From contig NZ_JAJMZJ010000001.1 of NCBI RefSeq assembly GCF_021012875.1, positions 1-64,000 on the forward strand: a stretch of DNA of 64,000 bases, read 5' to 3'. Below the pieces are notes generated by a model, which made no database searches, was not told where the DNA came from, and saw only the letters and a program-made list of their open reading frames with translations. The translations under genes were made by a program, and so were the position numbers. Source of the stretch: Peptoniphilus sp. KCTC 25270. Its GTDB lineage: Bacteria; Bacillota; Clostridia; Tissierellales; Peptoniphilaceae. This document shows positions 1-7,648 of this stretch, one piece after another (the first letter of the stretch is position 1; each line of letters begins with the position of its first letter).

Positions 1-136
1 GAGAACGTAAAAGGCGTGTGAGATTTCTCCACTCGCAATTTCTATCGAAATTCCTCGGTCGAAATGACGTAACTGGTGGAGGATAACAGAGGAAAAGCCC
101 TTGGGTGTGAGAACGTAAAACCCCTGTCAGATTTCC
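1..136. repeat. short direct repeat pair in intergenic DNA
   Basis: The 12-mer GAGAACGTAAAA occurs at 1-12 and again at 109-120. Both copies are followed a few bases later by a shared AGATTTC (at about 21-27 and 130-136). No gene was found in 1-160, and the function of the repeat is unknown. It could be the edge of a longer interspersed repeat extending to the left of the window. Confidence 0.45.
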
Positions 137-160
137 CGCCCCTTCCAAAAATCCCATAAA

Positions 161-191
161 AAAAAGACGCATTTTTGCGTCTCTTTTTTTT
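161..191. terminator. bidirectional rho-independent terminator
   Basis: A short stem AGACGC/GCGTCT (165-170 and 177-182) with an ATTTTT loop is flanked by an A run on the left and a T run on the right. It therefore reads as a terminator on both strands, and it ends the leftward zinc-ribbon gene. Confidence 0.75.
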
Positions 192-561
192 ATACTTTTG
201 TGCCGCAATGGGAACAAAAATGGTCTTCTTGGTCGAGGATTCTTCCACAGTTGTGGCATACTTTTTGGTTGGTTTGCCGATAGTCGTTTAGGGGGGTTAA
301 GTCTTGGATGGATAGTTTTCGGTTTCCTTTTTTCCATTCTTTTGCTATTTTTGGATCGAGTCCATAGACTTCGCCGCAACAGCTCATTCGGACAAAGTAT
401 CGACGTCCAAAGGAAAAAAGGGGTATAATAAATAAGTGAAAAACATTTGCGATGGAGAAGACTTGAAATTTCCCATACTTTCCGCAGTGGTCGTGGATAA
501 TAAGTGGGTGTTCTCCTGTGTGTTCGGTTTGTTTTTGGTTTACGTAAAAAAAGAAAAACAT
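190..561 (-). CDS. zinc-ribbon domain protein
   Basis: A 123-residue protein ending in a clear zinc ribbon: CHNCG, about 11 residues, then CSHCG at the extreme C-terminus. The N-terminal half (start MFFFFYVNQKQ) has a degenerate metal site (HDHCGKYG and a later SCCGE) around a hydrophobic stretch with IPLFSFGRRYFVRMSCCG. This layout matches a family of small Firmicute zinc-ribbon proteins of unknown role. The TAA stop lies inside the terminator stem region. The gene is divergent from the metal ABC importer and shares its upstream region, so co-regulation by metal is possible but inferred. Biochemical function is unknown. Confidence 0.75.
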   Translation of the reverse strand: MFFFFYVNQKQTEHTGEHPLIIHDHCGKYGKFQVFSIANVFHLFIIPLFSFGRRYFVRMSCCGEVYGLDPKIAKEWKKGNRKLSIQDLTPLNDYRQTNQKVCHNCGRILDQEDHFCSHCGTKV

Positions 562-589
562 AGGGACTCCTTTGGGGTTTATTTGTTGT

Positions 590-602
590 TACTATAATAG
601 TA
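590..602. promoter_or_regulatory. palindrome overlapping -10 region, candidate metalloregulator operator
   Basis: TACTATAATAGTA is a perfect 13-nt palindrome (TACTAT, centre A, ATAGTA). It contains TATAAT at 593-598, a good -10 for the rightward metal-transport operon, though the -35 is weak. On the other strand it gives TATTAT for the leftward zinc-ribbon gene. A repressor bound here would cover both promoters. The cognate regulator is not in the window and the sequence does not match the MntR or Zur consensus I know. Confidence 0.35.
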
Positions 603-632
603 TATCGATTATTTTGGAGGTTGAAAACGAGG

Positions 633-1565
633 ATGCAGAAATATTGGAAGAAATTTTCCTTTATCTTAGGATTTCTTTGTTTGGGACTATTTTTGAGTGG
701 TTGTTCTGAGGAGAAATCGGAGGATAAGGTAAAGATATTGGCAACGACGACGGTTGTTGGGGATGTTGCGAAACATTTAATTGGAGATGAGATTGAGGTG
801 GATGTACTTATGGGTCCGGGTGTGGATCCTCATGGGTATACGCCGACGGCTCGGGATGTGGATCGTATTTTGGAGAGCGATTTGGTTTTAGTTTCGGGTC
901 TTCATTTAGAGGGAAAGATGGGAGAGGTTTTCCAGGGTTTGGAGAGAAAGGGCGTTGGCGTTTATGCGTTGACGGATGGAATTTCTCGGGAGAAACTTTT
1001 GGAGGAGGCTCCGGGTGCTTATGATCCTCATGTTTGGTGGGATCCTGTTTTGTGGGCGGATACGATTCTTCCTTTGAGTGAATATTTAGGGGAGCAGTTC
1101 CCTGAGTTTCGGGATTTGATTTATAAGCGTGGGGAGATGTATCGTGAGGAAATTTTGAATTTGGATGCGGAAAATCGTGAGAAGATAGAGACGATTCCTA
1201 AGGAGAGACGGGTATTGGTTACGGCTCATGATGCGTTTTCTTATTTTGCTCGGGCTTATGGTTTTGAGGTTTGGTCGATTCAGGGTTTGAATACCAATGA
1301 TGAGGCGGGGGCTGGTAAAATGGATTCTTTGGCGGCTTCTTTGGCGGAGAGAGAAATTCCGGCGATTTTTGCGGAGAAGGGTCTTTCTGTGAAGAGTGTT
1401 GAGGTTTTGTTGGAGGCAGCCCAGGGATATGGCTATGAGGCGAAAATTGGCGGACATTTGAACAGTGATTCTTTGGGCGAGGATGGTTCTGGCGAGGAGA
1501 ATTATGTGGGAGCGGTTCGTGGAAATGTGGAGCGTGTTGTTGTTAGTTTGCGAGGTGAGAAATAG
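633..1565 (+). CDS. metal ABC transporter substrate-binding lipoprotein (TroA/ZnuA/MntA family)
   Basis: A solute-binding protein of the cluster 9 family for Mn2+, Zn2+ or Fe2+. It starts with a lipoprotein signal: positively charged MQKYWKK, a hydrophobic core, then lipobox LSGC. Family motifs are visible: GVDPHGYTPTARDV (first metal-ligand His region), DPHVWWDP (second His), and AHDAFSYFARAYG followed by IQGLNTNDEAG. A TTG at 621 directly abuts GGAGG at 616-620 and is too close to use, so the ATG at 633 is chosen (310 residues). The TAG stop overlaps the GTG of the ATPase gene by one base, indicating translational coupling. Motifs alone do not separate Mn2+ from Zn2+ or Fe2+. Confidence 0.9.
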   Translation: MQKYWKKFSFILGFLCLGLFLSGCSEEKSEDKVKILATTTVVGDVAKHLIGDEIEVDVLMGPGVDPHGYTPTARDVDRILESDLVLVSGLHLEGKMGEVFQGLERKGVGVYALTDGISREKLLEEAPGAYDPHVWWDPVLWADTILPLSEYLGEQFPEFRDLIYKRGEMYREEILNLDAENREKIETIPKERRVLVTAHDAFSYFARAYGFEVWSIQGLNTNDEAGAGKMDSLAASLAEREIPAIFAEKGLSVKSVEVLLEAAQGYGYEAKIGGHLNSDSLGEDGSGEENYVGAVRGNVERVVVSLRGEK

Positions 1566-2302
1566 TGCTTGGTTTGGATACGGTAGTTCATGTGGAGGAT
1601 TTGACGGTTGCTTATGGTGAAAAACCGGTTCTTTGGGATGTGGATTTGCACATTCCTAAAGGAAGGATGACGGCGATTGTTGGGCCGAACGGAGCGGGAA
1701 AGTCTACGTTAATGAAGGCGATTTTAGGCGTGATTGATAGAACCAGTGGCTATGTTGAAATTTTTGGGGAAGAGGTGGATCAGGTGAAGGGAAAGATCGC
1801 CTATGTTCCTCAGTCGGGTTCGGTGGATTGGGATTTTCCGACGACGGTTTTGGACGTGGTTATGATGGGGACCTACGGGAAATTGGGCCTTTTTAAGAAA
1901 CCGGGAAAAAGGGAGAGAGATTTGGCTCTTTCGGCGTTGAAAAAGGTTCGTATGGAGGATTTTGTGAATCGACAAATTTCTCAGCTTTCAGGGGGTCAAC
2001 AACAGCGTGTTTTCTTGGCTCGTGCTTTGGTTCAGGAGGCGGATATTTATTTTTTGGATGAACCGTTAAAGGGTGTGGATCTTCGTACGGAACATACGAT
2101 TATGGAAATCTTAAATGGTTTGCGTGATGAGGGGAAAAATGTTTTGGTGGTTCACCATGATTTGAAGACGGTGCCTACGTATTTTGACGATGTGGTTTTG
2201 TTAAATGTTCGCGTGTATTACGAGGGACCGGTAGAGGAAGTTTTTACCAACGAAAACATTCGGGAGACTTTTGGTACGGGAAAAGAGGAAGTGTATGTTT
2301 AG
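1565..2302 (+). CDS. metal ABC transporter ATP-binding protein
   Basis: A 245-residue ABC ATPase that powers the importer. Walker A GPNGAGKST, Q-loop region YVPQSGSVDWDFP, signature LSGGQQQR, Walker B IYFLDEP and switch H in VVHHDLK are all present. The SVDWDFP segment after the Q-loop is typical of the Mn/Zn/Fe (cluster 9) ATPases. The start is GTG, overlapping the preceding stop. The end overlaps the first permease by 8 bases. Confidence 0.93.
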   Translation: MLGLDTVVHVEDLTVAYGEKPVLWDVDLHIPKGRMTAIVGPNGAGKSTLMKAILGVIDRTSGYVEIFGEEVDQVKGKIAYVPQSGSVDWDFPTTVLDVVMMGTYGKLGLFKKPGKRERDLALSALKKVRMEDFVNRQISQLSGGQQQRVFLARALVQEADIYFLDEPLKGVDLRTEHTIMEILNGLRDEGKNVLVVHHDLKTVPTYFDDVVLLNVRVYYEGPVEEVFTNENIRETFGTGKEEVYV

Positions 2303-3371
2303 TATTTTTCCGATGTCCTATACGTTTACGGTAATTTTTGGGGCTACGATTTTGGGGCTTCTTGCGGGACTTATGGGAACTTTTGCTTTTGTGCGAGGGG
2401 AAAACTTGGTGGGGGATGCGATTTCTCATTCGGCTTTGCCGGGGATTGCTTTGGCCTTTATGTTATTTCCTTCTCGTAATATTTTTATTTTGACCATAGG
2501 TGCGGCGGCAAGCGGCCTTTGTGCCATGGGAATTATTTTGTTGATTACTCGTCTTTCCAAGTTGAAGATGGATACGGCTTTGGCTATGATTCTTTCGGTA
2601 TTCTTTGGAACGGGGATGGTTTTTATGGGAATTATCCAGAAACATTTTGGGGCAGAGCAGGCTGGAATTGAGTCGTTTATTTTTGGGCAAGCGGCGGCTT
2701 TTATGCGTAGTGATTTGCTTGTGGTCCTTGGTGCGATGGTTGCGATTTTCCTTTTGGTTGTGATTTTTTTCAAAGAGTTTCAGTTGATTTCCTTTGATTT
2801 TGGATTTGCGGAGTCTTTGGGTTTGCCCGTTGGAAAGTTGGAGCTTTTATTAAACGCCATGTTGATTGTGGTCATTGTCATCGGATTGCAAACCGTTGGG
2901 GTTGTTTTAATGAGCGCCTTATTGATTGGGCCTTCGGCAGCTTCTCGCTTGTTAACCAATAATTTTGTGAAGATGATTGGTTTTAGCAGTTTAATTGGAG
3001 CGTTGAGCGGCGGTTTGGGAGCGTTTTTGAGTATAGAATTTTTGCTCCCTACGGGGCCAACGATTGTTTTGGTTCTTATGGTTTTGGTTATTTTGACGTT
3101 AACCTTTGCACCAAAAACCGGTTACATTTCAAAAAAATGGGAACAAAAGGCCATGGCGAAATTTGTTCGCAAGGAGTCCATTATTCGTCATATTTTGGAG
3201 TTACAAGACGGGGAGGGTTGGACTTCTTTGGAACTTTTGCAGGAACATAGAAAGTTTACCCATTGGCCAGCGGGGGAGTTGGATAACCGTTTGGGTGAGC
3301 TGGTTTCAGAAAAGCGGATTGAAGAATCGGCGGGACGTTACCGATTGTTAGGGAAAGGAGAAATAGAATGA
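2295..3371 (+). CDS. metal ABC transporter permease (ABC-3 family) with C-terminal winged-helix-like tail
   Basis: A multi-pass membrane permease of the ABC-3 family. The first about 280 residues hold the hydrophobic core, with typical segments GDAISHSALPGIALAF and TVGVVLMSALLIGPSAASRL. A cytoplasmic tail of about 75 residues follows (from KKWEQKAMAKFV), ending in a wing-like SEKRIEESAGRYRLLGKGE. It resembles the DtxR-like or winged-helix tail found on some manganese permeases such as Bacillus MntC. The start is ATG 2295, preceded by GAGGAA and overlapping the ATPase gene; an earlier in-frame GTG/ATG-type start at 2271 would be deep inside that gene. The stop overlaps the next ATG (ATGA). Confidence 0.88.
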   Translation: MFSIFPMSYTFTVIFGATILGLLAGLMGTFAFVRGENLVGDAISHSALPGIALAFMLFPSRNIFILTIGAAASGLCAMGIILLITRLSKLKMDTALAMILSVFFGTGMVFMGIIQKHFGAEQAGIESFIFGQAAAFMRSDLLVVLGAMVAIFLLVVIFFKEFQLISFDFGFAESLGLPVGKLELLLNAMLIVVIVIGLQTVGVVLMSALLIGPSAASRLLTNNFVKMIGFSSLIGALSGGLGAFLSIEFLLPTGPTIVLVLMVLVILTLTFAPKTGYISKKWEQKAMAKFVRKESIIRHILELQDGEGWTSLELLQEHRKFTHWPAGELDNRLGELVSEKRIEESAGRYRLLGKGEIE

Positions 3372-4495
3372 GTGCTTTTTTACAAATTCTTTTGATTTTG
3401 GTGGCCGTTTCTATTTCTTGTAGCCTTTTGGGGCCCTTCTTAGTGTTGAAAAAAACGGCGATGATGGTAGATGCCATTTCCCATACGATTTTGTTGGGGA
3501 TTGTGTTGGCGTTTTTCCTTGTGAAAGATTTGAACTCACCCCTTTTAATTTTTGGAGCGGCTTGTATGGGTTTGATTACGGTGTATTTGATTCAGTGGTT
3601 GCGAAAAACGGGTTTGGTCGATGAAGATGCGGCCATTGGGATTGTATTTCCTCTTCTTTTTTCCGTGGCGATTTTGTTGATTTCCTTAAAGGCCAGTAAC
3701 GTTCATTTGGACGTGGATACGGTTTTGTTGGGGAAAGTTGAAATTGCGCCTTTGGATTTTCTTATGATTGGAGGAAGGGATTTTGGTGCAAAGTCTATTT
3801 ACACAAGCCTTTTTAATGTTTTGTTGAATTTGCTTTGTATTGGGATTCTCTTTAAGGAGTGGAAAATTTATTCCTTTGATCCAGATTTGGCCAAGGCGAT
3901 GAATTTGCCGTATTTTTGGTTGGAGTTATTGTTTATTCTTTTGACTTCTGTTACTTCGGTTATTAGCTTTTCTTCTGTAGGTTCCATTTTGGTGATTTGC
4001 TTAATGGTAGGACCGGCAGCCAGTGCTTATATTTTAAGCAAAGATTTGCGAAAGATGATTTTGTTTAGTTTGCTTTACGGAATTTTTGCGGCGGGAGTGG
4101 GAACGACCCTTGCTTTTTGGTTGGATTTGTCCATTGCGGGAACTTGTGCCATGGTGACGGGAATTTTGTTTTTGTTGACCTTTTTGTGGGCTCCTGAGGA
4201 GGGTTATTTGGCCATTCAAAGGCGAAACTCTCGCCAACGGAGAGTTTTTTCGGAGCTAAATGTTTTGTTCCATTTGAACAATCACAAAAATTCAGAGGAA
4301 TATGAGATCGAAGCTCATGTGGAGACGATGAACCGACATTTGCGTTTGGAAAAGAGCAAATATGATTCGATTTTGGCGTCCTTAAAGAGAAAGGAAAAAA
4401 TCGAAATTCGGGAAGAAGTTGTTTTTGTGACGGAAAAAGGGGAGGAGTTTTTACAGGAAAAGGCCCAAGAATTTGGGATTCCTGCAATGAAATAG
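3368..4495 (+). CDS. second metal ABC transporter permease with winged-helix-like tail
   Basis: A 375-residue ABC-3 permease and probable partner of the preceding one, so the channel is likely a heterodimer. The core contains VDAISHTILLGIVLAFFL and SVGSILVICLMVGPAASAYIL. From about residue 278 a soluble tail follows (RRVFSELNVLFHL onward), with helices and a wing-like EKIEIREEVVFVTEKGEEFL, so it also looks winged-helix. ATGA overlap with the previous gene. It ends the importer operon, and no metal-responsive regulator gene lies adjacent. Confidence 0.88.
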   Translation: MSAFLQILLILVAVSISCSLLGPFLVLKKTAMMVDAISHTILLGIVLAFFLVKDLNSPLLIFGAACMGLITVYLIQWLRKTGLVDEDAAIGIVFPLLFSVAILLISLKASNVHLDVDTVLLGKVEIAPLDFLMIGGRDFGAKSIYTSLFNVLLNLLCIGILFKEWKIYSFDPDLAKAMNLPYFWLELLFILLTSVTSVISFSSVGSILVICLMVGPAASAYILSKDLRKMILFSLLYGIFAAGVGTTLAFWLDLSIAGTCAMVTGILFLLTFLWAPEEGYLAIQRRNSRQRRVFSELNVLFHLNNHKNSEEYEIEAHVETMNRHLRLEKSKYDSILASLKRKEKIEIREEVVFVTEKGEEFLQEKAQEFGIPAMK

Positions 4496-4563
4496 ATGCA
4501 GATTTTTCATTCTGTGATATAATATTCCTATAATTTTATTGATTTTATTTAGGAGGAATGTAA

Positions 4564-5898
4564 ATGGAAGACCCGGGCGGGAGTATTTTACCCCAGCTGA
4601 TTTTTATTGTTATATTAACTGCGATTAATGCTTTCTTTGCAGCGGCAGAGATGGCCATTGTTTCGGCCAATCGAAACAAAATTGAACAATTGGCAGAAGA
4701 AGGAAACAAAAAGGCTTTGACTTTATTAAGAATTACGGATGATCAAACTCGTTTTCTATCTACGATCCAAGTAGGGATTACTTTGGCAGGATTCTTTTCT
4801 GCGGGTAGTGCGGCTTCTGGAATTTCTACGGAATTAGGAGCTTGGATTGGAAGCTATGGCGTCCTTTATGGAAGAACCATCGCCTTTGTTCTTGTAACGT
4901 TTTTATTGTCTTTTTTGACTTTGGTTTTTGGAGAATTGGTTCCAAAGCGTATTGCTTTACAAAATGCAGAGGCTACCGCGTTGAAATCGGCTCCAATGAT
5001 AAAGTTATTTAGTAAGTTAACGAAACCCTTTGTCTTCTTGTTAAGTGTTTCTACTACATTGGTACTTAAGGCCTTAGGGAAGTATTCTGAAGATGTAGAG
5101 GAAAAAATTTCGGAGGAAGAGCTTCGTTCTTATTTGCAAGTGGGACAGCAACAGGGGGTTATCAATGCCAGTGGCCAAGAGATGATGGTCAATATTATGG
5201 CATTTGATGATAAGTTGGCGTACGAAATTATGACGCCACGTACTTCGATTTATATGTTGGATTATGAGGAGTTTAGCCCAGAAATTATTGAAGAGATGTT
5301 AAATGAGGGCTATAGCCGTGCTCCTGTTTATAGGGATAATACGGACAATATTGTTGGTACTGTTTATATTAAGGATATTTTTGTGGAATATGCGAAGACA
5401 AAATACCAACGTATTGATATTGATGCCGTTTTGAAAAAACCTTATTTTGTGCCAGAAACAAAGAATATTGATCAATTGTTGCAAGAATTGCAGGCTTCAA
5501 AAAATTATGTGGCCATTTTGATTGATGAATATGGTGGATTTTCTGGGATGGTTACCATTGAGGATATTGTGGAAGAAATTGTTGGAGAAATTGAGGACGA
5601 ATACGATGATGAAATCATTCCGATTCAAGAAATTGCTCCCAACACCTATATTGTAGATGGATATATGGATATTGATGATATCAATTCCGAGTTGGACATC
5701 AATTTGTATTCAGAAAACCACGAGACGATTTCGGGGTTAATGATTGAGCTTTTGGGATTCATTCCAGAAGAGAATCAGCCAAAACGGGAAAAAATTTATG
5801 CGACAAACAACGTTTGTTTGACGGAAATGGGGGTTCGGGATAAGCGAATCACCAGTGTGGAAATTAAAATCTTTGATCCAGAAATTTCGGAGGAGTAA
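4564..5898 (+). CDS. CNNM/CorC (HlyC/CorC) family transmembrane CBS-domain protein
   Basis: A 444-residue protein: DUF21/CNNM membrane domain (about residues 1-190; FFAAAEMAIVSANRNKIEQLAEEG is the typical opening and LVFGELVPKRIAL the conserved signature), two CBS domains (about 205-330; MTPRTSIYMLD, then AILIDEYGGFSGMVTIEDIVEEIVGEIEDE), and a C-terminal CorC/HlyC domain. The family is linked to Mg2+/Co2+ efflux or homeostasis; the old name hemolysin C is misleading. RBS AGGAGG lies just before the ATG. TATAAT at 4518-4523 may be its own -10. Substrate is not resolvable from sequence. Confidence 0.9.
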   Translation: MEDPGGSILPQLIFIVILTAINAFFAAAEMAIVSANRNKIEQLAEEGNKKALTLLRITDDQTRFLSTIQVGITLAGFFSAGSAASGISTELGAWIGSYGVLYGRTIAFVLVTFLLSFLTLVFGELVPKRIALQNAEATALKSAPMIKLFSKLTKPFVFLLSVSTTLVLKALGKYSEDVEEKISEEELRSYLQVGQQQGVINASGQEMMVNIMAFDDKLAYEIMTPRTSIYMLDYEEFSPEIIEEMLNEGYSRAPVYRDNTDNIVGTVYIKDIFVEYAKTKYQRIDIDAVLKKPYFVPETKNIDQLLQELQASKNYVAILIDEYGGFSGMVTIEDIVEEIVGEIEDEYDDEIIPIQEIAPNTYIVDGYMDIDDINSELDINLYSENHETISGLMIELLGFIPEENQPKREKIYATNNVCLTEMGVRDKRITSVEIKIFDPEISEE

Positions 5899-5906
5899 GA
5901 TTGGTT

Positions 5907-5935
5907 TTGCAAAGTATTTCGGGATATGATATACT
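5907..5935 (+). promoter_or_regulatory. promoter of the serS T-box transcript
   Basis: TTGCAA (5907-5912), a 17-nt spacer, and TATACT (5930-5935) form a good vegetative sigma-factor promoter. The T-box leader begins a few bases downstream. Confidence 0.75.
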
Positions 5936-5941
5936 TTAATA

Positions 5942-6137
5942 TAATTTCATAGAGACGTTGAAGAGGAGCAGTACCTTTTGTAAGCTGTGTAGAGAGCCTA
6001 TGGTTGGTGAAAATAGGACAGGGGAGAAAGGGAATCCGCCTTGGAGTTTTTTTAATGAAGTGAATCGCCTTGGCGATTAATTTGGGTGGCAACGCGGGCC
6101 TGTCTCGTCCCTTAGTGGATGAGATGGGCTTTTTTTA
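5942..6137 (+). ncRNA. T-box leader of serS
   Basis: A tRNA-sensing leader between promoter and serS. The T-box core GGGTGGCAACGCGGG is at 6084-6098; its GGCAACGCGG differs from the usual GGNACCGCGG. A strong terminator follows: GCCTGTCTCGTCC pairing with GGATGAGATGGGC, then seven T (about 6099-6137). The T-box bases overlap the terminator side, as expected for antiterminator versus terminator choice. In the stem I region, GAATCC at 6033-6038 offers UCC (6035-6037) as a serine specifier codon, agreeing with the downstream gene. Uncharged tRNA-Ser would be expected to allow read-through. Confidence 0.88.
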
Positions 6138-6149
6138 TTGGAGGTAAAC

Positions 6150-7439
6150 ATGTTAGATATTCGTTTTTTAAGAGAAAATCCAGAGATTGTTAAGGAAAAC
6201 ATTAAGAAGAAATTTCAAGACGAAAAACTTCCTTTTGTGGATGAAGTCATTGAAATGGATAAGGAAAATCGTCGTGCCAAAACAGAAGGGGACGAATTAC
6301 GAGCAAAGAGAAATTCTATTTCTAAATCCATTGGTGCTTTAATGGGACAAGGGAAAAAAGAAGAAGCAGAAGCGGCCAAAGGGGAAGTAAAAGAAATCAA
6401 CAATAAGTTGGAAGAGTTGGAAAAATTAGAGGAAGAGCTTTCTAAAAAAATCAAAGAAAAAATGCAAGTGATTCCTCAAATTATGGACGATTCTGTTCCT
6501 GTTGGAAAAGACGATTCTGAAAATGTGGAAGTGGAACGCTTTGGGGAGCCAGTGGTTCCAGATTATGAGGTTCCTTACCATATTGATATTATGGAATCTT
6601 TTAGCGGCGTAGATTTAGACAGTGCAAGAAATACTTCTGGTGCGGGTTTCTATTTCTTAAAAGGGGACGTAGCAAGACTTCATTCTGCGATTCTTTCTTA
6701 CGCTCGCGATTTTATGATTGATCGTGGATATGAATATCATATTCCCCCTTATATGATCCGTTCTGACGTAGTTACTGGGGTAATGAGTTTTACGGAAATG
6801 GAAAACATGATGTACAAAATTGAAGGGGAAGATTTGTATCTAATTGGTACAAGTGAACATTCTATGATTGGAAAATACATCAATACCATTACAGAAGAAG
6901 CAACATTGCCTCATCGTTTAACAAGTTACAGCCCATGTTTCCGTAAAGAAGTAGGAGCTCATGGCATTGAGGAGAGAGGCGTTTATCGTATCCATCAATT
7001 TGAAAAGCAAGAGATGGTTATTATTTGTAAACCAGAAGAAAGCATGAAATTCTATGATGAATTATGGAAAAATACCGTAGATTTCTTCCGTTCTTTGGAT
7101 ATTCCAGTTCGTACTTTGGAATGTTGTACAGGAGATTTGGCGGACTTGAAGGTAAAAAGTGTAGACGTAGAAGCTTGGAGCCCTAGACAACAAAAATATT
7201 TCGAAGTGGGAAGTTGTTCTAATTTAGGGGATGCACAAGCTCGCCGTTTGAACATTCGCGTTCGTGGAGAAGATGGCCAATTGTATTTGGCTCATACCTT
7301 AAACAATACGGTAGTGGCTCCTCCAAGAATGTTAATTGCTTTCTTTGAGAACTTATTGCAAGAAGATGGAACCGTATTGATTCCAGAACCTCTTCGTCCT
7401 TACATGGGATTCAAGGATAAAATTGAGCCTAAGAAATAA
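6150..7439 (+). CDS. serS: seryl-tRNA synthetase
   Basis: Charges tRNA-Ser with serine in the cytoplasm. 429 residues, a normal bacterial length. The N-terminal coiled-coil arm (about 30-100, rich in E/K with KKEEAEAAKGEVKEINNK) is followed by the class II catalytic core: TSEHSMIG, motif 2 PCFRKEVGAHG.EERGVYRIHQF, and motif 3 region LNNTVVAPPRML. An upstream TTG (6138) is in frame, but GGAGG at 6140-6144 points to ATG 6150. The T-box with a UCC specifier confirms the assignment. Confidence 0.97.
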   Translation: MLDIRFLRENPEIVKENIKKKFQDEKLPFVDEVIEMDKENRRAKTEGDELRAKRNSISKSIGALMGQGKKEEAEAAKGEVKEINNKLEELEKLEEELSKKIKEKMQVIPQIMDDSVPVGKDDSENVEVERFGEPVVPDYEVPYHIDIMESFSGVDLDSARNTSGAGFYFLKGDVARLHSAILSYARDFMIDRGYEYHIPPYMIRSDVVTGVMSFTEMENMMYKIEGEDLYLIGTSEHSMIGKYINTITEEATLPHRLTSYSPCFRKEVGAHGIEERGVYRIHQFEKQEMVIICKPEESMKFYDELWKNTVDFFRSLDIPVRTLECCTGDLADLKVKSVDVEAWSPRQQKYFEVGSCSNLGDAQARRLNIRVRGEDGQLYLAHTLNNTVVAPPRMLIAFFENLLQEDGTVLIPEPLRPYMGFKDKIEPKK

Positions 7440-7468
7440 GGAATCTTTGTGACAGATGGAAGATTTCA

Positions 7469-7497
7469 TTGACTGAAAATTTTTCATTTGATATACT
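7469..7497 (+). promoter_or_regulatory. promoter of the Mn2+ riboswitch transcript
   Basis: TTGACT (7469-7474), exactly 17 nt, TATACT (7492-7497): a near-consensus vegetative promoter placed just before the riboswitch. Confidence 0.85.
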
Positions 7498-7502
7498 GTA
7501 CA

Positions 7503-7590
7503 GACAAAGGGGAGTAACTATAACATCTTAGTCGTCATTACGGCCTAAAGCCCGGCTAGGAGACCGAATTCCGGTTGTGAGACCTTTGTT
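7503..7590 (+). ncRNA. yybP-ykoY family Mn2+ riboswitch
   Basis: The element opens with ACAAAGGGGAGTAAC and closes with GTGAGACCTTTGT, so the ends pair to form P1. Inside are CGTCATTACGGCCTAAAGCCCGG and the hairpin AGACCGAATTCCGGTTGT, the arrangement of the yybP-ykoY class, which senses Mn2+. Its 3' strand is also the 5' strand of the terminator that follows, so ligand binding should favour read-through. It precedes a P-type ATPase, the gene class often found under this riboswitch. Confidence 0.9.
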
Positions 7591-7617
7591 CCATCTAGGG
7601 ACAAGGGTCTTTTTTTG
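7580..7617 (+). terminator. riboswitch-controlled intrinsic terminator
   Basis: AGACCTTTGTTCC (7580-7592) can pair with GGACAAGGGTCT (7599-7610), followed by a T run to 7616. The 5' arm is shared with the P1 stem of the riboswitch, making the two structures mutually exclusive. Confidence 0.85.
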
Positions 7618-7648
7618 ATGGAATCATTCATAATTTAAGGAGGGTTAC

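Noticed and set aside
42-248. Minus-strand 68-residue open frame near the left end
   Set aside because: It runs through the terminator and overlaps the zinc-ribbon gene in another frame; no RBS or family features.
7503-7617. Second T-box or other amino-acid leader upstream of the P-type ATPase
   Set aside because: The closing stem, GGGGAGTAAC and inner hairpins fit yybP-ykoY; no GGTGGNACCGCG motif is present.
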